From contig JBBHKE010002922.1 of NCBI GenBank assembly GCA_037447655.1, positions 24,733-88,732 of the forward strand: a stretch of 64,000 nucleotides of DNA, given 5' to 3'. This document shows positions 1 to 11,228 of this stretch, piece after piece. The number at the start of each line of letters is the position of its first letter. Position 1 is the first letter of the stretch. This stretch comes from Zygnema cylindricum (Eukaryota > Streptophyta > Zygnematophyceae > Zygnematales > Zygnemataceae). The notes under the pieces were generated by a model, which had not been told where the DNA came from, did not search any database, and saw only the letters and a program-made list of their open reading frames with translations. The position numbers and the translations under genes are program-made.

Positions 1-364
1 CAGAAAAATGACATTGGCCATAGTAACTTCCTATACTGAACAGTTTTCTGGTTGGTTTATATATCAGAAAATAGTGGTTGTCAGAGGGGTTTTAGGACTT
101 AGAGGATTGACGAGGTAGCCGCCTCTCTCCCAATGAGCTTGTATAAATATTGGTATCTTTGCCACTTGATAATTAATCGCCTAGTTGGGCGTTTTCAATG
201 ATTCTTCTTGCTACCAACTCAAAGGAGTCCAAACTGCACAAAGGTTTATTCATATTGTCTATTTTTCTGCTAGGGTAGCAGCGGTCCTAGTTGAAGAAGG
301 ATTTGTTAAAAACTATCTAGAGGCTTCCTAAATTTTGTAATCCAATGGGGGACACAGAATTGCA
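1..364 (+). repeat. 5' LTR (3' part) of Ty1/copia element A
   Basis: The window opens inside this LTR. It resembles the LTR ends at 7400-7854, 10712-10961 and 42900-43143: a TATA-like TGTATAAAT near 135, a TTTTCAATGATTC block, then a conserved AGAGGCTTCC segment and an ending ACAGAATTGCA. The CA end is followed directly by a primer-binding site. The LTR start lies to the left of the window. Confidence 0.8.
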
Positions 365-379
365 AGTTATGGGCCCACT
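365..379 (+). other. primer-binding site of element A (half-tRNA type)
   Basis: AGTTATGGGCCCACT follows the LTR end. Thirteen bases (GTTATGGGCCCAC) are complementary to the anticodon stem-loop of plant initiator tRNA-Met as I recall it. Element C has a perfect 15-base version. The ATG inside it (369-371) is the complement of the CAU anticodon and is in frame with gag. Confidence 0.7.
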
Positions 380-1470
380 ATCTAGATTGCTCATCTTGAA
401 TGGATCTAGGTTCATATTTTGGGAAGCCATGATGGTATGGGCTTTGTGTGAAAAACGTTCTGGGGCATTGTCAGTGGACAAGTGAAACGTCCATCTCGAC
501 AACCCCACCCGCATTAAGTGGAGTGAGGTTTTTTGCAGCAGCATCTGCCCCAACAGAGATGGCAAACGACGGGGACAACAGTGTGTCCGAAAAAAGGAAA
601 GGGAAGGAGACACCTCTCACCCCTATCGCAATGGCACCCGAAGCAGTGGCCGTGAAGACCGAGGAAATTGATATTCAAACGTGGGAATGCACAAACATGG
701 TTGCTAGGCATTTCATTCAGAGGCACCTCACTCAAGCTTTGGCAACCTCTCATCTTCATATTCAAGGCCAAGGAGTTGTGGGTGACTATAGTGGAGATCT
801 ATTGAGCTGGTACTATTGAAGAGCTCTAGTTGGCCGAGCAAAGGCTAAGGGATTACACTTACAAAGGGGGAAAAATGTTGGATTACTGTAATGACCTCTC
901 TTGTTTGTATAGTTTAAAGTGTCGGGTGGACAGGTAAAATAAAGATGAAAGTTAACACTCTCATCATGAAGTTACCTAGTGAATATGAGAACATAGTGTA
1001 CCGATTGCAAGAAATGGATGACACTTTTTAGAAGTAGAACACAGTGGTTCATATGGTACTCGTGCAGGAGAACACTATTGAGATTTGGAAAGGATGAAAG
1101 AGTGTTCAAGCTCTAGCGGCCGGAACGCACCGGTGGGGGAAGGAGTCGAGGAAGCCGTACGGCAACTTCAAAGGAGAGAAATATCGATCTAGAGGATCAA
1201 GGCCCCCAAAAGGTCATTGTCATTTTTGCAAAAAGACGGGACATTTCATAGCGGATTGCACCAAGCTGTCAGAGCTGAGGCTCCAAGAGAACGTGGAGGG
1301 GGCTCTTCTAGAGGAAATAATAAGGCATTTGTGGTCACACAAGTGAAAGGGGAGACCAAGGAGGACGAGGCCTCTAAGGAGGAGGATGAGGAGCTCCTTC
1401 TTGACGAGAATCTAAAGGAGAGGGAGATCCCTCGGAAACATAAGTGTGCTCTTGGAGCCATTCATGAAGC
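369..1470 (+). pseudogene. copia gag pseudogene (element A)
   Basis: Decayed Gag capsid/nucleocapsid region. From ATG 369 the frame gives MGPLSRLLILNGSRF, matching the start of element C gag, then breaks near 450-490 with frameshifts and stops. A CX2CX4HX4C zinc knuckle (CHFCKKTGHFIADC) is encoded near 1212-1260, followed by an acidic linker to about 1450. Gag would package the element RNA into cytoplasmic virus-like particles. With several frame breaks it cannot make an intact protein. Confidence 0.8.
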
Positions 1471-2519
1471 TCCACATAGAGGATGGATCATCGATTCAGG
1501 TGCATCCATGCATATGTGTTGTGATAGACACCTTTTACCAAACTAAGAAAGATCCCTATTATAGAAATAGAGTATGGGGATGGGAGAGTAGTTACTACAG
1601 ATCTAGTGGGTTCGGTAGATCTGAAAGTCCTAGTGAAGGGTAAGACTTCTATTCTCACTTTCGCAGATGTACTGTACATTCTTTAGCTGAGTAAATATCT
1701 TGTCTTTACCTCTATGTTAGATGATAAGGAGTTTGATACCTTCACTAAAAAAGGAGTCTTCACAGCTAAGTATGGGGATAAAGTCTACTTCAAAGCAGAT
1801 AAAGGTAGCCAAAGAATGTTTAGGCTTAACCTAAGTAATAAACAGAAGAATGTTTATTATGTAGGTGTCCAAAACTTGATGATTTGGCATAAGAGGTTGG
1901 GGCATGTGCATTTTGATAGGCTGAGGGAAATGAAAAAGCTTCGTGTAGTAGACCGCATTCAGTTTGAGTATAATGAAATTATGGATGATTGCAGTGGTTC
2001 TGCTCAAGGTAAGGCTCACAAATTACCCTTTCTTAAAGTGCCATATATAGAGGTGAGAAAGTATTAGATCTGGTCCACACAGATATGTGGGGATCAACAA
2101 AAGTACCTTAAGTCGGAGGGAAGAGGTTTATTTTGACAATCAATGATGACTGGTTCGCATACTCTAGAGTCTACTTTCTAAAAACAAAGTTTGAAACACC
2201 AACTTATTTCAAAGAATATAAAGCATGGAGTGAGAAATTACACGGGACCCCCATTAAGAGAATAAGAAGTGATAATGGGGGAGAATATACCTCTAACCAA
2301 TTTGAGGAATACTTAAGGGATGAGGGAGTTCAGCATCAGAAAACTGTACCGAATAACCTAGAACAAAATAGGGTAGCTGAGAGATTGAACCGGACTCTAA
2401 ACGATAGTGTATGCAGTATGTTAGCCGACAAGAAGATAGGAAAAAGGTTTTGGGCAGAAGCCATGAATTGTGTTAACTACATTAAGCATAGAGTCCTTAC
2501 TACAATCATAAAGAGATGA
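1471..2519 (+). pseudogene. copia protease-integrase pseudogene (element A)
   Basis: The aspartic protease signature WIIDSGASMHMC is encoded at about 1480-1520, followed by a frame break. A GAG-pre-integrase segment (1714-2067) has the zinc-binding HKRLGHVH part, but the expected CSGC pair reads CSGS. The integrase core (2133-2519) has RIRSDNGGEYTS and the NRVAERLNRT helix, where copia elements normally have NGVAER. The order gag-protease-integrase-RT defines Ty1/copia. Stops and shifts separate the blocks. Element B gives the closest parallel in the window. Confidence 0.85.
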
Positions 2520-3811
2520 CAGCTTATAAGAGATGGGTTGGAAGGAAACCTGATTTTTTTCACCTTAAAGTTTTCGGCACTCAAGTTTACAACCTTGACA
2601 CAGATAGGAAAAACTGGAAACTAGATGCTAAAACGAAACCGGGGTATTTTGTGGGATATGATGAAGATATTAAGGAATATAGAGTCTATGACTTATCTAA
2701 AAAAGATATAATTATGGTAAAGCATCTAGTTGACATGGATAAAGGGAAGTCATTTGATCCCTTCAAATATACTAAGAAAATAACAATTGATTTTGAGTCC
2801 GAGAGTGAGGAGGACTTAGATCTTCCCGGAGGAGACATGAGGGAAAACATGATTGCATATTTTGGGGAGATCGAAGATAGGAGAGATACACCGGAATCTC
2901 CTCATATTTCTATACACTCCGAGGAGACAGAGGAGGAGGAGCCAGAACCGGCTTCCATGGATAGGGGAGCCGATGACACAGTGAGGAGGAACCTAAGACT
3001 TCCATTTATAACAGCTTCGGGCTTTGAGGAAGGACAAAAAAGCAGCAAAACACTTCAAGAGAAAAAGGTTGCTCACAAGGTAACTAAGCTCTCTCATCCT
3101 GATGAGCCTCAGTCATACTCAGAGGCAATGAACAATCTGAAGAAAGACAGGTGGGTTAGAGCCATAAATGAAAAAATGGCCTCCATCATGGAAGCAAATA
3201 CTTGGGAGCTGGTGGACTATCCTCCGGACAGAAAATCAATTGGGTGCAAATGGGTGTTTAAACTGAAACTAGATCCCGGTAATACCATTAAGAGATATAA
3301 GGCTTGGTTGGTAGCAAAGGGGTTCACCCAAAAAGAGGGAATAGATTATGAGGAGACCTTTGCTCCGGTGGTTCGGTTCCCATCTGTAAGGATTCTTGTC
3401 AATCTAGCGGCAGCGGAAGACATGGAAATACACCAGATGGATATTAAGACCGCCTTCGTCAAAGGTGAACTAGAGGAAGAAATCTTTATGCGGCAACCAG
3501 AGGGGTTTGTAGAAGAAGGAGATGAGAGTGATGTTTGCAAACTCATAAAGTTCTTATATGGACTGAAGCATGCTCTTAGAGAATGGAATAAAAAACTAGA
3601 TGAGTTTCTCACCGGTGTGGGATACATCCGAATCAGTTCTTACCATTCCATATATATGTTTGAGGATGAGGATGGTGTTATTTTCATTACAATTAACGTG
3701 GATGATTTGTAGGTGTTAAGTAAATCTATGGAAAAGATTAATAAGTTAAAGAAAGATCTTAGAAGTAGATTTGATATCAAGGATTTAGGAGAGGAAAAAT
3801 ATATTATATGG
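2516..3811 (+). pseudogene. copia reverse transcriptase pseudogene, 3'-truncated (element A)
   Basis: A 398-codon open stretch (2516-3712) runs from the integrase C-terminal GKPGYFVGYD-type block through an acidic linker into RVT_2: NTWELVDYPPD, GCKWVFKLKL, IHQMDIKTAF and EEIFMRQPEGF. The catalytic YVDD reads NVDDL and the frame then meets a stop at 3711. Similarity to element B ends at about 3811, so the rest of RT, RNase H and the 3' LTR are missing. The sequence to the right belongs to an antisense LTR element. Confidence 0.85.
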
Positions 3812-4360
3812 TGCCTCACTAATAGATAATTCAGATCTGTTATCTTCTTAGGTCTATCATGATCATCCTCCCTAAAACTAGCATTCATTTTACTACTTTC
3901 ACCCTTTTGGTCATTAATATCATTTTTGGTATGAATTAAGTAAATAAGTTCATCTAATTTCTCATTTCAAACATTTCCATTTTCTTTAACAACTTTCAAT
4001 TCACTTTTGAATTCGGAAATGGTTTCATCCACAGCGGCAGCATGATTATTAAATCGTTTGACCTATTTTACAGTACGCTTCTTCAACACATTCAAAGCAT
4101 TCTCCATTTCACGTTTCCATGCAAAATTTGTCATTATCACATAATGAAATCAAGCAAAAGTAAAGAAAGAATATAATTTCCCAAAGAAATTTGTTGCGGA
4201 TTTGAAGTCCTAAGATTGTTCCAATCTAAGACTTCTTCTCCTTAACGAATCCTTTGAAAATGTCAAAATCTGAGAAATAAAAAAAAAAAAACATTAACAA
4301 TAAGTTAGTGCAAATTGAAACTTCAATATCTCAACATTGAAACAAACGGTAAGAATTTCC

Positions 4361-4491
4361 CCACAAATTTTGCAACAGCAAAATTGAAAGCTCTTAAAGG
4401 TAAGATATAACCACAAATTTTGCAACAGCAAAATTGAAAGCTCTTAAAGGTAAGATATAACCACAAATTTTGCAACAGCAAAATTAAAAGC
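4361..4491 (+). repeat. 50-bp tandem repeat, 2.6 copies
   Basis: A 50-bp unit beginning CCACAAATTTTGCAACAGC occurs at 4361-4410 and 4411-4460, identical by eye, with a partial third copy from 4461. The unit contains a TTTTGC/GCAAAAT inverted pair. It lies in the leader region of the antisense element K. Confidence 0.9.
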
Positions 4492-4952
4492 AATCACGGG
4501 TAACAATTTAGGGTTTGAAAATTTTTGAGTCATTTTTGGATTCCTTTGCTCTTGAAGAAGTAAAGTACTCCACTTTCCTTCTCCTCCATTAGCAAATTTC
4601 CCACTTCCCACTACATCAGGATCTTTTACTCTGTAATCCTCACATCCTCACCCTTCATGGCTTTAAGCCCTCCCTCTACACATAAATCATTGCTACGAGA
4701 AGGCAAGTTTGTTTAGCCTCTTCGTAATTGGAGTGAGTTTCAGCGGTGGCTACACTGCCCTACCCTCCTTAGTCCTTAGGACCTGAGCACGCCCCACACC
4801 TAACCAGCAGCCGCTGGCAGTGTGGTCACTTAGTTTCCCTCCAATCCTCTACCACTTCACATTGTGGTTCTACCGACACAAGTTAGAGCACCCTCACCGG
4901 TCACGGCAGTCGCTATTCGAGTGAGCAAACTTCTCCTTGGTTTCTAACCAAA

Positions 4953-4964
4953 GCTCCGATACCA
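4953..4964 (-). other. primer-binding site of antisense LTR element K
   Basis: On the minus strand this reads TGGTATCGGAGC, one base from the classic plant TGGTATCAGAGC site complementary to the 3' end of initiator tRNA-Met. It lies three bases from the LTR end at 4968. This contrasts with the half-tRNA site of the other copia elements here. Confidence 0.65.
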
Positions 4965-4967
4965 TAT

Positions 4968-5934
4968 GTAACAGGATCTCCCACCTCTCAAAAATCCCAT
5001 TACTACAGACAATCCCAACCACACATTCCACACATTTGAAAATACACATCCACATTGGAACACACTCACATAAGGATAAACTTTAAATTAGAAGAAGTTT
5101 CTGTCCACATAACATTAGCTTTGTCTCTTGCCCTCGTGGCTCAACCCTTCTTATTAAAGTGTTTTCCACTACTCTCCACTCTTAATAATTCTATCTCTTA
5201 ACTACTAAAACACTATTTAGTTAGTAAGAGATTTCAATGCAAAAATGCCTTTTCTCCAATTTGGTATTAATCGCTCAAGACCAAGGTCAGCCAAAATTTC
5301 CACAAACTTTTCCAAAGGAAAAGATGTCTACTCTCCTCTTTCACTTCACTATTTATCCATCATCGCTCTGGACTCGCCAGGCCAAAGTCAACGCTCCGTT
5401 TGAACAGGCTTTTACCTAAGCCAATCATTGATCAGCAAGGACTCAGACTGACCAATGCAAAAACGTGCGAAATCTCTTACTAACTACTTAGCACTTTACT
5501 AACCAATCAAACGTAACGTTTCACTACGTAACATTAACGTGCAAAAGTGCACGCCAAACGCAACGCGACTTCGCACGATTGTGCGCAACAAATTTCGCAC
5601 GCGAAACTTCCTACGAAATTCCCTTAAGTGAAAGTGACATTTCGCACTAAAATTTGTACGAAACAAACCACCCTGCATACTAAACGTTTCATTAGAACTT
5701 TATGAAACGTACACGCGTAATTTCGGTATTTATTTGACCCTTTACCCGTTTCAATGATACCCACTTGTTATTTAGACCCCACGCTGTCACCTAAATACAC
5801 CCATCGCTATAACTTTTAAAATATAACTCCAAATAGCGTGATTCTTTCGCGGACGTCTACCAAATATAGTACTCTATAATCATAACACCTAAATACCCCT
5901 TTATAAACAAGTCCGATCCGCTATTACTGTTACA
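4968..5934 (-). repeat. putative LTR of antisense element K
   Basis: The boundaries are the inverted ends TGTAACA (4968) and TGTTACA (to 5934), giving a TG...CA LTR of about 967 bp beside a primer-binding site. The interior has many CGCAC/GTGCG words and no coding sequence. The second LTR is not in the window, so the right-hand boundary is inferred from the inverted ends alone. Confidence 0.5.
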
Positions 5935-6519
5935 ACTTGTGTGATGAATATTGACTAAGCATTAGCAACATTAATTGTACGAACATTATTTGTAAGTATC
6001 TGGAAAACAAATTATTGGCGTTTTGTGCCTTTGAATTTAGTGTTACACAATTCATTTAGCGGCAAGTAGTAATTAGGGTTTTGGAAGTACTCGCGGTACA
6101 ATTACGTACAGGTTGTATACTTTGTCGTAAATCATAATAGTAATGTAGTACGGCCACCCAAATTAGTGTGACCAGTAGATACTCTCATTAAGTATATAGT
6201 TTAAGACTTAGAAAATTTTGCATCATTCAATTTTGGGAATATGATATTTTAAGGGCAGTTTTTGGGAAAATTCCAGACATCATATCTTATGGTTTACTGA
6301 ATCATTTGGACTGCAATTTTAGAAATTGTCAGTTTACTCTGTTGTGTATCACTATGGCGAATTTGAGGCATAATGGCCTTTAGAGTCATTTTTTGTGTCA
6401 GCTCAAAGTTGGTTTTGAGTAGGTGCTTGACAGTTTCTGTTGTTTTTTATGTCTACTTCCACTACTACTGCTGGTTCACCTCCTGCAACAATGGTTGTAG
6501 AACAACAATTGCGGAATAG
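5935..6519. other. gene-free AT-rich spacer
   Basis: No recognisable gene, repeat boundary or RNA gene. It may be a degraded transposon flank. Confidence 0.5.
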
Positions 6520-6670
6520 GCGCTTTGGCGTTTTTTTGTCACCGCCACGCGAAGCGCCACGTGGCACGACATCATTGGCTTGCGGCATCTCCGGAGAATA
6601 TGGGAACTAATCTGAATATAGCAAGCGTCAACATTTCAGCCATGCCGTACGATGACCGTACAGAAAGTAC
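6520..6670 (+). repeat. copia LTR fragment interrupted by LTR D
   Basis: The words GCCACGTGGCACGA, GGCATCTCCGGAGA and ACCGTACAGAAAGTAC resemble the middle of LTR D (7205-7360). The fragment stops where a fresh LTR begins (TGTTGAAATG at 6671), so D appears to have inserted into an older LTR of the same family. Confidence 0.5.
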
Positions 6671-7854
6671 TGTTGAAATGTATGTGTTTTCTAGGTCTGA
6701 ATAAAGGAAAATCAATAAGAGGAAGTCAGCAAAGGCAGCCTGCCTCTCGCACCACTCTCCAAACCCCCACACTTGTCGCAATCACTAAAGGTTGGAGAAG
6801 AAGCCAAAGCCATGACTGCCCATGCTTCCCAATGAAAGAGACATGCTGAAGTATTTGGTATGTTTACCAAAAGTGTCATGACGGACCCAAGACTTGATAT
6901 TCGTACCTACCGTCTGTCAAGAATCCAGCAGCAGGTAGCTTTATCTTGTAGTCTAGGACCAATGCTATGACATATTGGGTACGATAGGTATATAAACAAA
7001 ACATTTTGACTAATTCATTTAACGAGATAGTAAGACATGGATACATTTTGTATTGTACCGACTACGGATTATCTCCAAACAAATATCGCGCATTTGTTTC
7101 AAATGTGAAACAAATACCGCGCAATTATTTAGACGGCCAATTTTAAATGTCGTTCTTCATCAAACAACCGTGGTACGAGCCAGGATTCCTAAGTGGGTGA
7201 CTTAGCGTTTTTGGGCACGGCCACTCGGAATGACACGTGGCAGGATCCGGGAGGATCGCGGGATCTCCGAAACGCGAGATGACAATTTTGGATGTAATAA
7301 ATGTCACATTATGGCGATGTTGTACATGGACCGTACAGAAAGTACGTCGCTACCTGTACTTTCCTGTACCGTTCAATCTTACGATTGGTCAGTACCTTAG
7401 TACTAGGGGGCTTAGAGAGGGGTTTTAGGACTTCGAATAATTTTGGTAGGTAGCCGCCTCTCTCCCAGAGAGCACCTGTATAAATAGACAAACTTTGCCA
7501 TTTAATTACAACTCATTTAGTTGACTATTTTCAGTGATTCTTTTTGCTGCGGACTCAAGGTATTCCACGCTACATAGGGGTGTAGTCCGTCATAGTTTTT
7601 GCGAGCCACGGTGGTTGCATTTCTAAGGGAAAGTCAAAGTGGGTGAATGTATCTAAAACTCATATTCTAACTTTGCATTCTGTCGAGGAACTGAGCACAG
7701 AGAAAGTCTTATTTCACAGAGGTGAAGTTGTAATGGGGTTTTGATTGTCAAGGGATCAATCCTTTGGGTTTATATATACTTGGAGTCGGCACTATCTAGA
7801 TTAGCTTGTTTGGACTTGCGAATTCTGTGTGGCAATGGAGCCCATAGAATTACA
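6671..7854 (+). repeat. 5' LTR of copia element D
   Basis: Begins TGTTGAAATG, as do LTRs B and C, and ends ATAGAATTACA before a primer-binding-site-like GGTTATCGGCC. A TATA-like TGTATAAATAG lies near 7470, followed by the shared TTTTCAGTGATTC block. At about 1184 bp it is longer than the 879-883-bp LTRs of B and C, so it may hold an insertion. Confidence 0.7.
6881..6969 (-). other. tRNA-like segment in LTR D, antisense
   Basis: The minus strand resembles the plus-strand tRNA-like stretch of LTR E (29957-30035), sharing GACGGACGCTAGGTAC-like and ATCAAATCCTGGG-like words. It is the most degenerate of the set; the B-box reads ATCAAGTCTTGG. It starts about 210 bp from the LTR start, as in B and E. 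Confidence 0.4.
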
Positions 7855-9050
7855 GGTTATCGGCCTTCCATCTAGGGTGCCTATTTTTGATTGAACAGAC
7901 TTCACTTACTAGGAGGTAACGATGGAGGGATTGCTTTTTGAAAAGCATTTATGGGGAATTGTTTCGGGACAGGTGAGGTGTCCGCCATCGGGCTTTGGAG
8001 GAACTCACTATGCAAAATCATCTAAGGTTTTCCAGGAAACCAGTCGGAGTAAAGATTCAACGGAAGGTGAAGGGAAAATCATTATCATCGAAAGGGGAAA
8101 AGGGGAGAAGGACAAAGGGACACCGATGGTGAGGGGAGCTACGCTCTCGGCTACGGTTCCACCTGTGGGGGTTATAACTGAACTAAAAACTGAAGAAAAT
8201 GACGAAAAAAATTGGGAATATAAAAACACTATAGCAAAACATCTCATACTTAGAAATGTGTCTAAATCCATAGCTATCACTCTTTTAAATCTAACCAAGT
8301 CTTCAGAATCTAGGGAATACTAATTCAGATTTATAATAGTGAAACTATACAGAGGGAGCAATAAGTAAAATAGGAAATAGAGGCCTATGCTTATAAAGGC
8401 GGTAGCATGATAGAGTTTTGCAATGATATTGCTGCATTATATGTTGAGTTTGCTATTGCATGTTATGTAGAATCTGAGGTGAGAAAGATTAACACACTAA
8501 TCATGAAACTTCCAGATGAGTACAAAGAGATAATTTACCGTATGCAGGCAATGGATTGCTCCTGATGGACTTGAACAATTACCATGGGGATGATACTTGT
8601 GAGGGAATGCAATTTGGAGCTTCATATGGGAAGTGACAGGGTGGTTGCATTGACACGTAGTGGTGACTGGCGGAATCGTGATGAGAGGAACGGCGGTGAA
8701 AAGCGGAAGCGTGATAAAAGGAATGACGGTGACGAGCGGAAGCGTGATGAGAGAAAGAAAGACAAAGATAAACCTTATCGGAACTTCTGTGGAAAGAGAG
8801 GGAGAGTAAATGAAAGGGGAGCTTTGAAAAAAGGGGTTTGCTTCGCTTGTAGAAAACCGGGTCATTATATGGAGGAGTGTCCTTGTTTGGAAGAACTTAG
8901 AAGTTGGTATGTGAATGAGGAGGAAGAAGGGGAAGAGGATAAAGAGGATGAAGATATTTTGGAGCTTCTTCACATCGGTAGAATGTAGAAGAGAGAAAAG
9001 CACACAGAAATTCCACGAAAGCAACAATGAGCTTTTGGAAGTGTAAAGGA
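7855..9050 (+). pseudogene. copia gag pseudogene (element D), 3'-truncated
   Basis: A degenerate primer-binding site (GGTTATCGGCCTTCC) is followed by gag. The frame starting at ATG 7834 inside the LTR meets a stop soon after SRVPIFD. ATG 7922 opens MEGLLFEKHLWGIVSG, closely matching element C. A run of short reading frames follows, with an Arg/Lys/Asp/Glu-rich stretch (about 8640-8800) and a CX2CX4HX4C knuckle (CFACRKPGHYMEEC, about 8841-8880). Similarity continues through an EIPRK..AFG segment just before the protease, then ends near 9050. Protease and pol are absent. Confidence 0.75.
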
Positions 9051-9309
9051 AGTAAAGAGAGAGGAGGTCTTGAGGTTGTCAACGAGTGTAGAGTGTATGA
9101 CTTAGAAATGAGAAAATCAGATCTAGGATCCATAATTGAAAAGGGGAAAAATAAAAATAAGAGGATAATTTCATAGATAATTTGGAAACAAAAACCTGGT
9201 CGGAAAAAGGGACTTCAACGGATTCCGGGGAAAGGGGAGAAGTAAATCTGGAGGGAGTTTTAAAGAAAAGGGGAAAATATAAATATTTAATGAAAGGTTT
9301 AGGGGAGAA

Positions 9310-9960
9310 ATAATAGCATAGCGTTGAATTTTTGAACCTCAGATTGGACAAACTTTGATGTATAAGGCACTTGAGCCCAAAGGAGACAAGTTGCTTTTCA
9401 ATACTGTCTCCTGTGAAAACCCTCAAAAAAATTCAAACAAACCTTCTTTTGGAGAATCTTTATCTTGCTTAAGTATGTGACATTATTGCCATCTTGGTTT
9501 TGAATCTGTCTTGTGTGGAGATCGTAGTTCGGGCGGGTAGTTGGCACTATCAATTCTTTGGGCGATCTTGACTTTTTGCTATTAAAACCGAGAAGAGTCC
9601 TGTTGGTTCCGAGCTTCGAAAACTGAGGGGTGAAGGAGGATCGTACATGTTTTCGGTGCCACCAAAAGAGATTTTGTCTTCTCTTTGTGTCAGCGTTGCT
9701 TTCCGGGGTATGTTCCGCTTGCTTTAACATTATTCTTAATTCTATCTTTTATTCCATTTTCTGGGGCAATGTGAAATTGCTAAATGTGAAACGGCCAATT
9801 CTTTTTATTTTTCATTATTTCTGCGTAGGAGTTCATTTTTTCCTCTTTGGTAGTCCTTTTCGCTTCGGCGGCATTTCTGCCAAAATAGACTGCTACTATT
9901 TTTGTACTTGAACAATGGGTTTTGAGGGCACATTTTTCTGACTTCTAGCGGATCAGCACA
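9310..9960 (+). repeat. dispersed repeat R2, plus copy
   Basis: Aligns by eye with the reverse complement of about 38980-39640. Shared blocks include TGTATAAGGCACTTG, GCCATCTTGGTTT, ATCGTAGTTCGG, GGTTGGCACTxTC, CTCTTTGGTAGTCC and a GATCAGC-like end. The shared TATAAGG may be a promoter. Apparent ORFs over it on either strand are mutually conserved only because the DNA is, so I do not call them genes. An LTR or LTR-like non-autonomous element is likely. Confidence 0.65.
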
Positions 9961-10214
9961 GTACTAAAAAGCAACCTGTCTACTCTGATTAGAGGAGGAA
10001 TGAGCTTTAACGTTGAAACATCTCATTGGGGAAGGGAGTTAAGTTTTCCATTCTATATTTACTTCCCCTTTCCAGTTGTCATTATCCGATGGGGGGAGGA
10101 GAGGCTTAGGATAGGGGAACCTCCAACCTCACGCCCGAGGAGAAAGGTAGTTAGGAGGGGTTAACACCTGGGGGGAGTTCCTGCCGACCTGAGGAAGCAC
10201 TCCAAGGGGCCCCC

Positions 10215-10733
10215 ATGTTTGATTCTCCACCCAAGGGACCAGCCGAGGGAATCGTTTTTTCGCCTCCTCCCGTCCTCACACCTAAGCAGCTCCCCTCTTT
10301 GGCCAAGGTTGCCCGGGCCCAAGCCGAGGAGAAGAGAAAAGTTTCCCCCACATCCCGACATAAGAGGTTAGCCCATAGGGAGCCGGTCCTTAGCCATCTT
10401 CTGGAGGTTGGTCTCCATACTAGGTCCAAGATCCCTAAGGCAAAAATTCCAATAGATCTTGCAGTGTTGGCGGATCCTCGTCGCCTTGGTCGTAAGGAAT
10501 TCCTTGCTCTTCATGATCTCCATGAGTTGAAGGTGAAGAATCAGTTTGTTCAAAGAGTGGCCCGGACAGATCAAGCCTGGGTGGTTCGACCGGTGGGAGG
10601 GCAGGTGGAAATTTTGAGCAGTTTCTCCAAGAGTAGTTCCTTACAGTCCAAACAGAACCAACCCCGGAGAGCATCGCAATGCCACCATCCGCAATCTTTC
10701 TTCCTTTCGGTCGACAGCCACCTCTCCCTTTGA
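10215..10733 (+). CDS. orphan ORF, 172 codons, unknown
   Basis: An uninterrupted frame starts MFDSPPKGPAEG and has a basic Ala/Glu/Lys/Arg-rich middle (KVARAQAEEKRK). I recognise no family. It is more GC-rich than its surroundings and its last codons run into an LTR fragment, so its 3' end is not native. It sits just beyond repeat R2 and could be a gag-like remnant of that element, or a chance ORF in GC-rich DNA. Confidence 0.2.
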   Translation: MFDSPPKGPAEGIVFSPPPVLTPKQLPSLAKVARAQAEEKRKVSPTSRHKRLAHREPVLSHLLEVGLHTRSKIPKAKIPIDLAVLADPRRLGRKEFLALHDLHELKVKNQFVQRVARTDQAWVVRPVGGQVEILSSFSKSSSLQSKQNQPRRASQCHHPQSFFLSVDSHLSL

Positions 10734-10961
10734 GAGTTTGTATAAATTGGCATCTTTACCACCTCATAACTTATCGGCTGGTTGGTTGTTTTCAGTGATT
10801 TTTTTTGCTACGGGCTCAGGGGAGTCTAAACGGCACAAGGGTACAGTCAGATTGTAAACTTGTCTGCTAGGGCAACAGTGGTTGTGGTTGAAAGTGGGTT
10901 AGTTAAAAACTACCCAGAGGCTTTCTTAATTTTGTGGTTCAATGGAGGACACAGAATTGCA
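10712..10961 (+). repeat. copia LTR 3' fragment
   Basis: Matches the end of LTR A: CACCTCTCCCTTTGAGAG, TGTATAAATTGG, TTTTCAGTGATTT, the AGAGGCTT block and the terminus ACAGAATTGCA. No primer-binding site follows, so this is an LTR remnant without internal sequence. The upstream two-thirds is missing. Confidence 0.75.
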
Positions 10962-11118
10962 TGGGGCGAAGAAACGAAACAATGAGTCCCAAGTCTCATT
11001 TACTATGTGATACCAATATTGGGCATCGTCGCCTGTTTGATGTTTCACAGACGTTACGTTTAAGTGACGGCTACACGTTTAACCAGCACGAAGTCTTTTT
11101 TGGAAACATCGAACGTTG

Positions 11119-11228
11119 AGGCGACGACTCATTGTTGTCGCCTTTTGGATTTCTCCAACATTTGTCGACAGTCCAATGTAGTAGCCTTTCATTCACCACA
11201 TTCAGGCGACGACACCATGTCGTCGCTT
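11119..11228. repeat. two GGCGACGAC hairpins
   Basis: AGGCGACGAC..GTTGTCGCCT at 11119-11143 and AGGCGACGACA-CCA-TGTCGTCGCTT at 11204-11228 are near-perfect short palindromes about 85 bp apart. A related CGTCGCC word is at 11027. They may be sub-terminal inverted repeats of a transposon whose other half is lost. Confidence 0.5.

Larger units (their letters stand above)
3812..4967 (-). mobile_element. internal part of an antisense LTR element (K), degraded
   Basis: This stretch abuts the broken end of element A. It lies downstream, in the minus sense, of a primer-binding site and LTR at 4953-5934, so it should be leader plus the start of an internal region. Minus-strand codons at 3888-3815 read MNASFREDDHDRP, gag-like only by position. 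No conserved domain is visible. It may be non-autonomous. Confidence 0.5.

Noticed and set aside
4361-4491. CRISPR-like array
   Set aside because: Direct tandem units without spacers, in a eukaryotic retroelement.
8497-9027. 176-codon minus-strand open frame
   Set aside because: Shadow of the repetitive Arg/Asp/Lys-rich gag segment of element D on the plus strand.
9398-9730. Minus-strand ORF similar to a plus-strand ORF at 39263-39562
   Set aside because: The two are conserved because repeat R2 is conserved as DNA. Neither has a domain and the reading direction is opposite to the likely R2 promoter.
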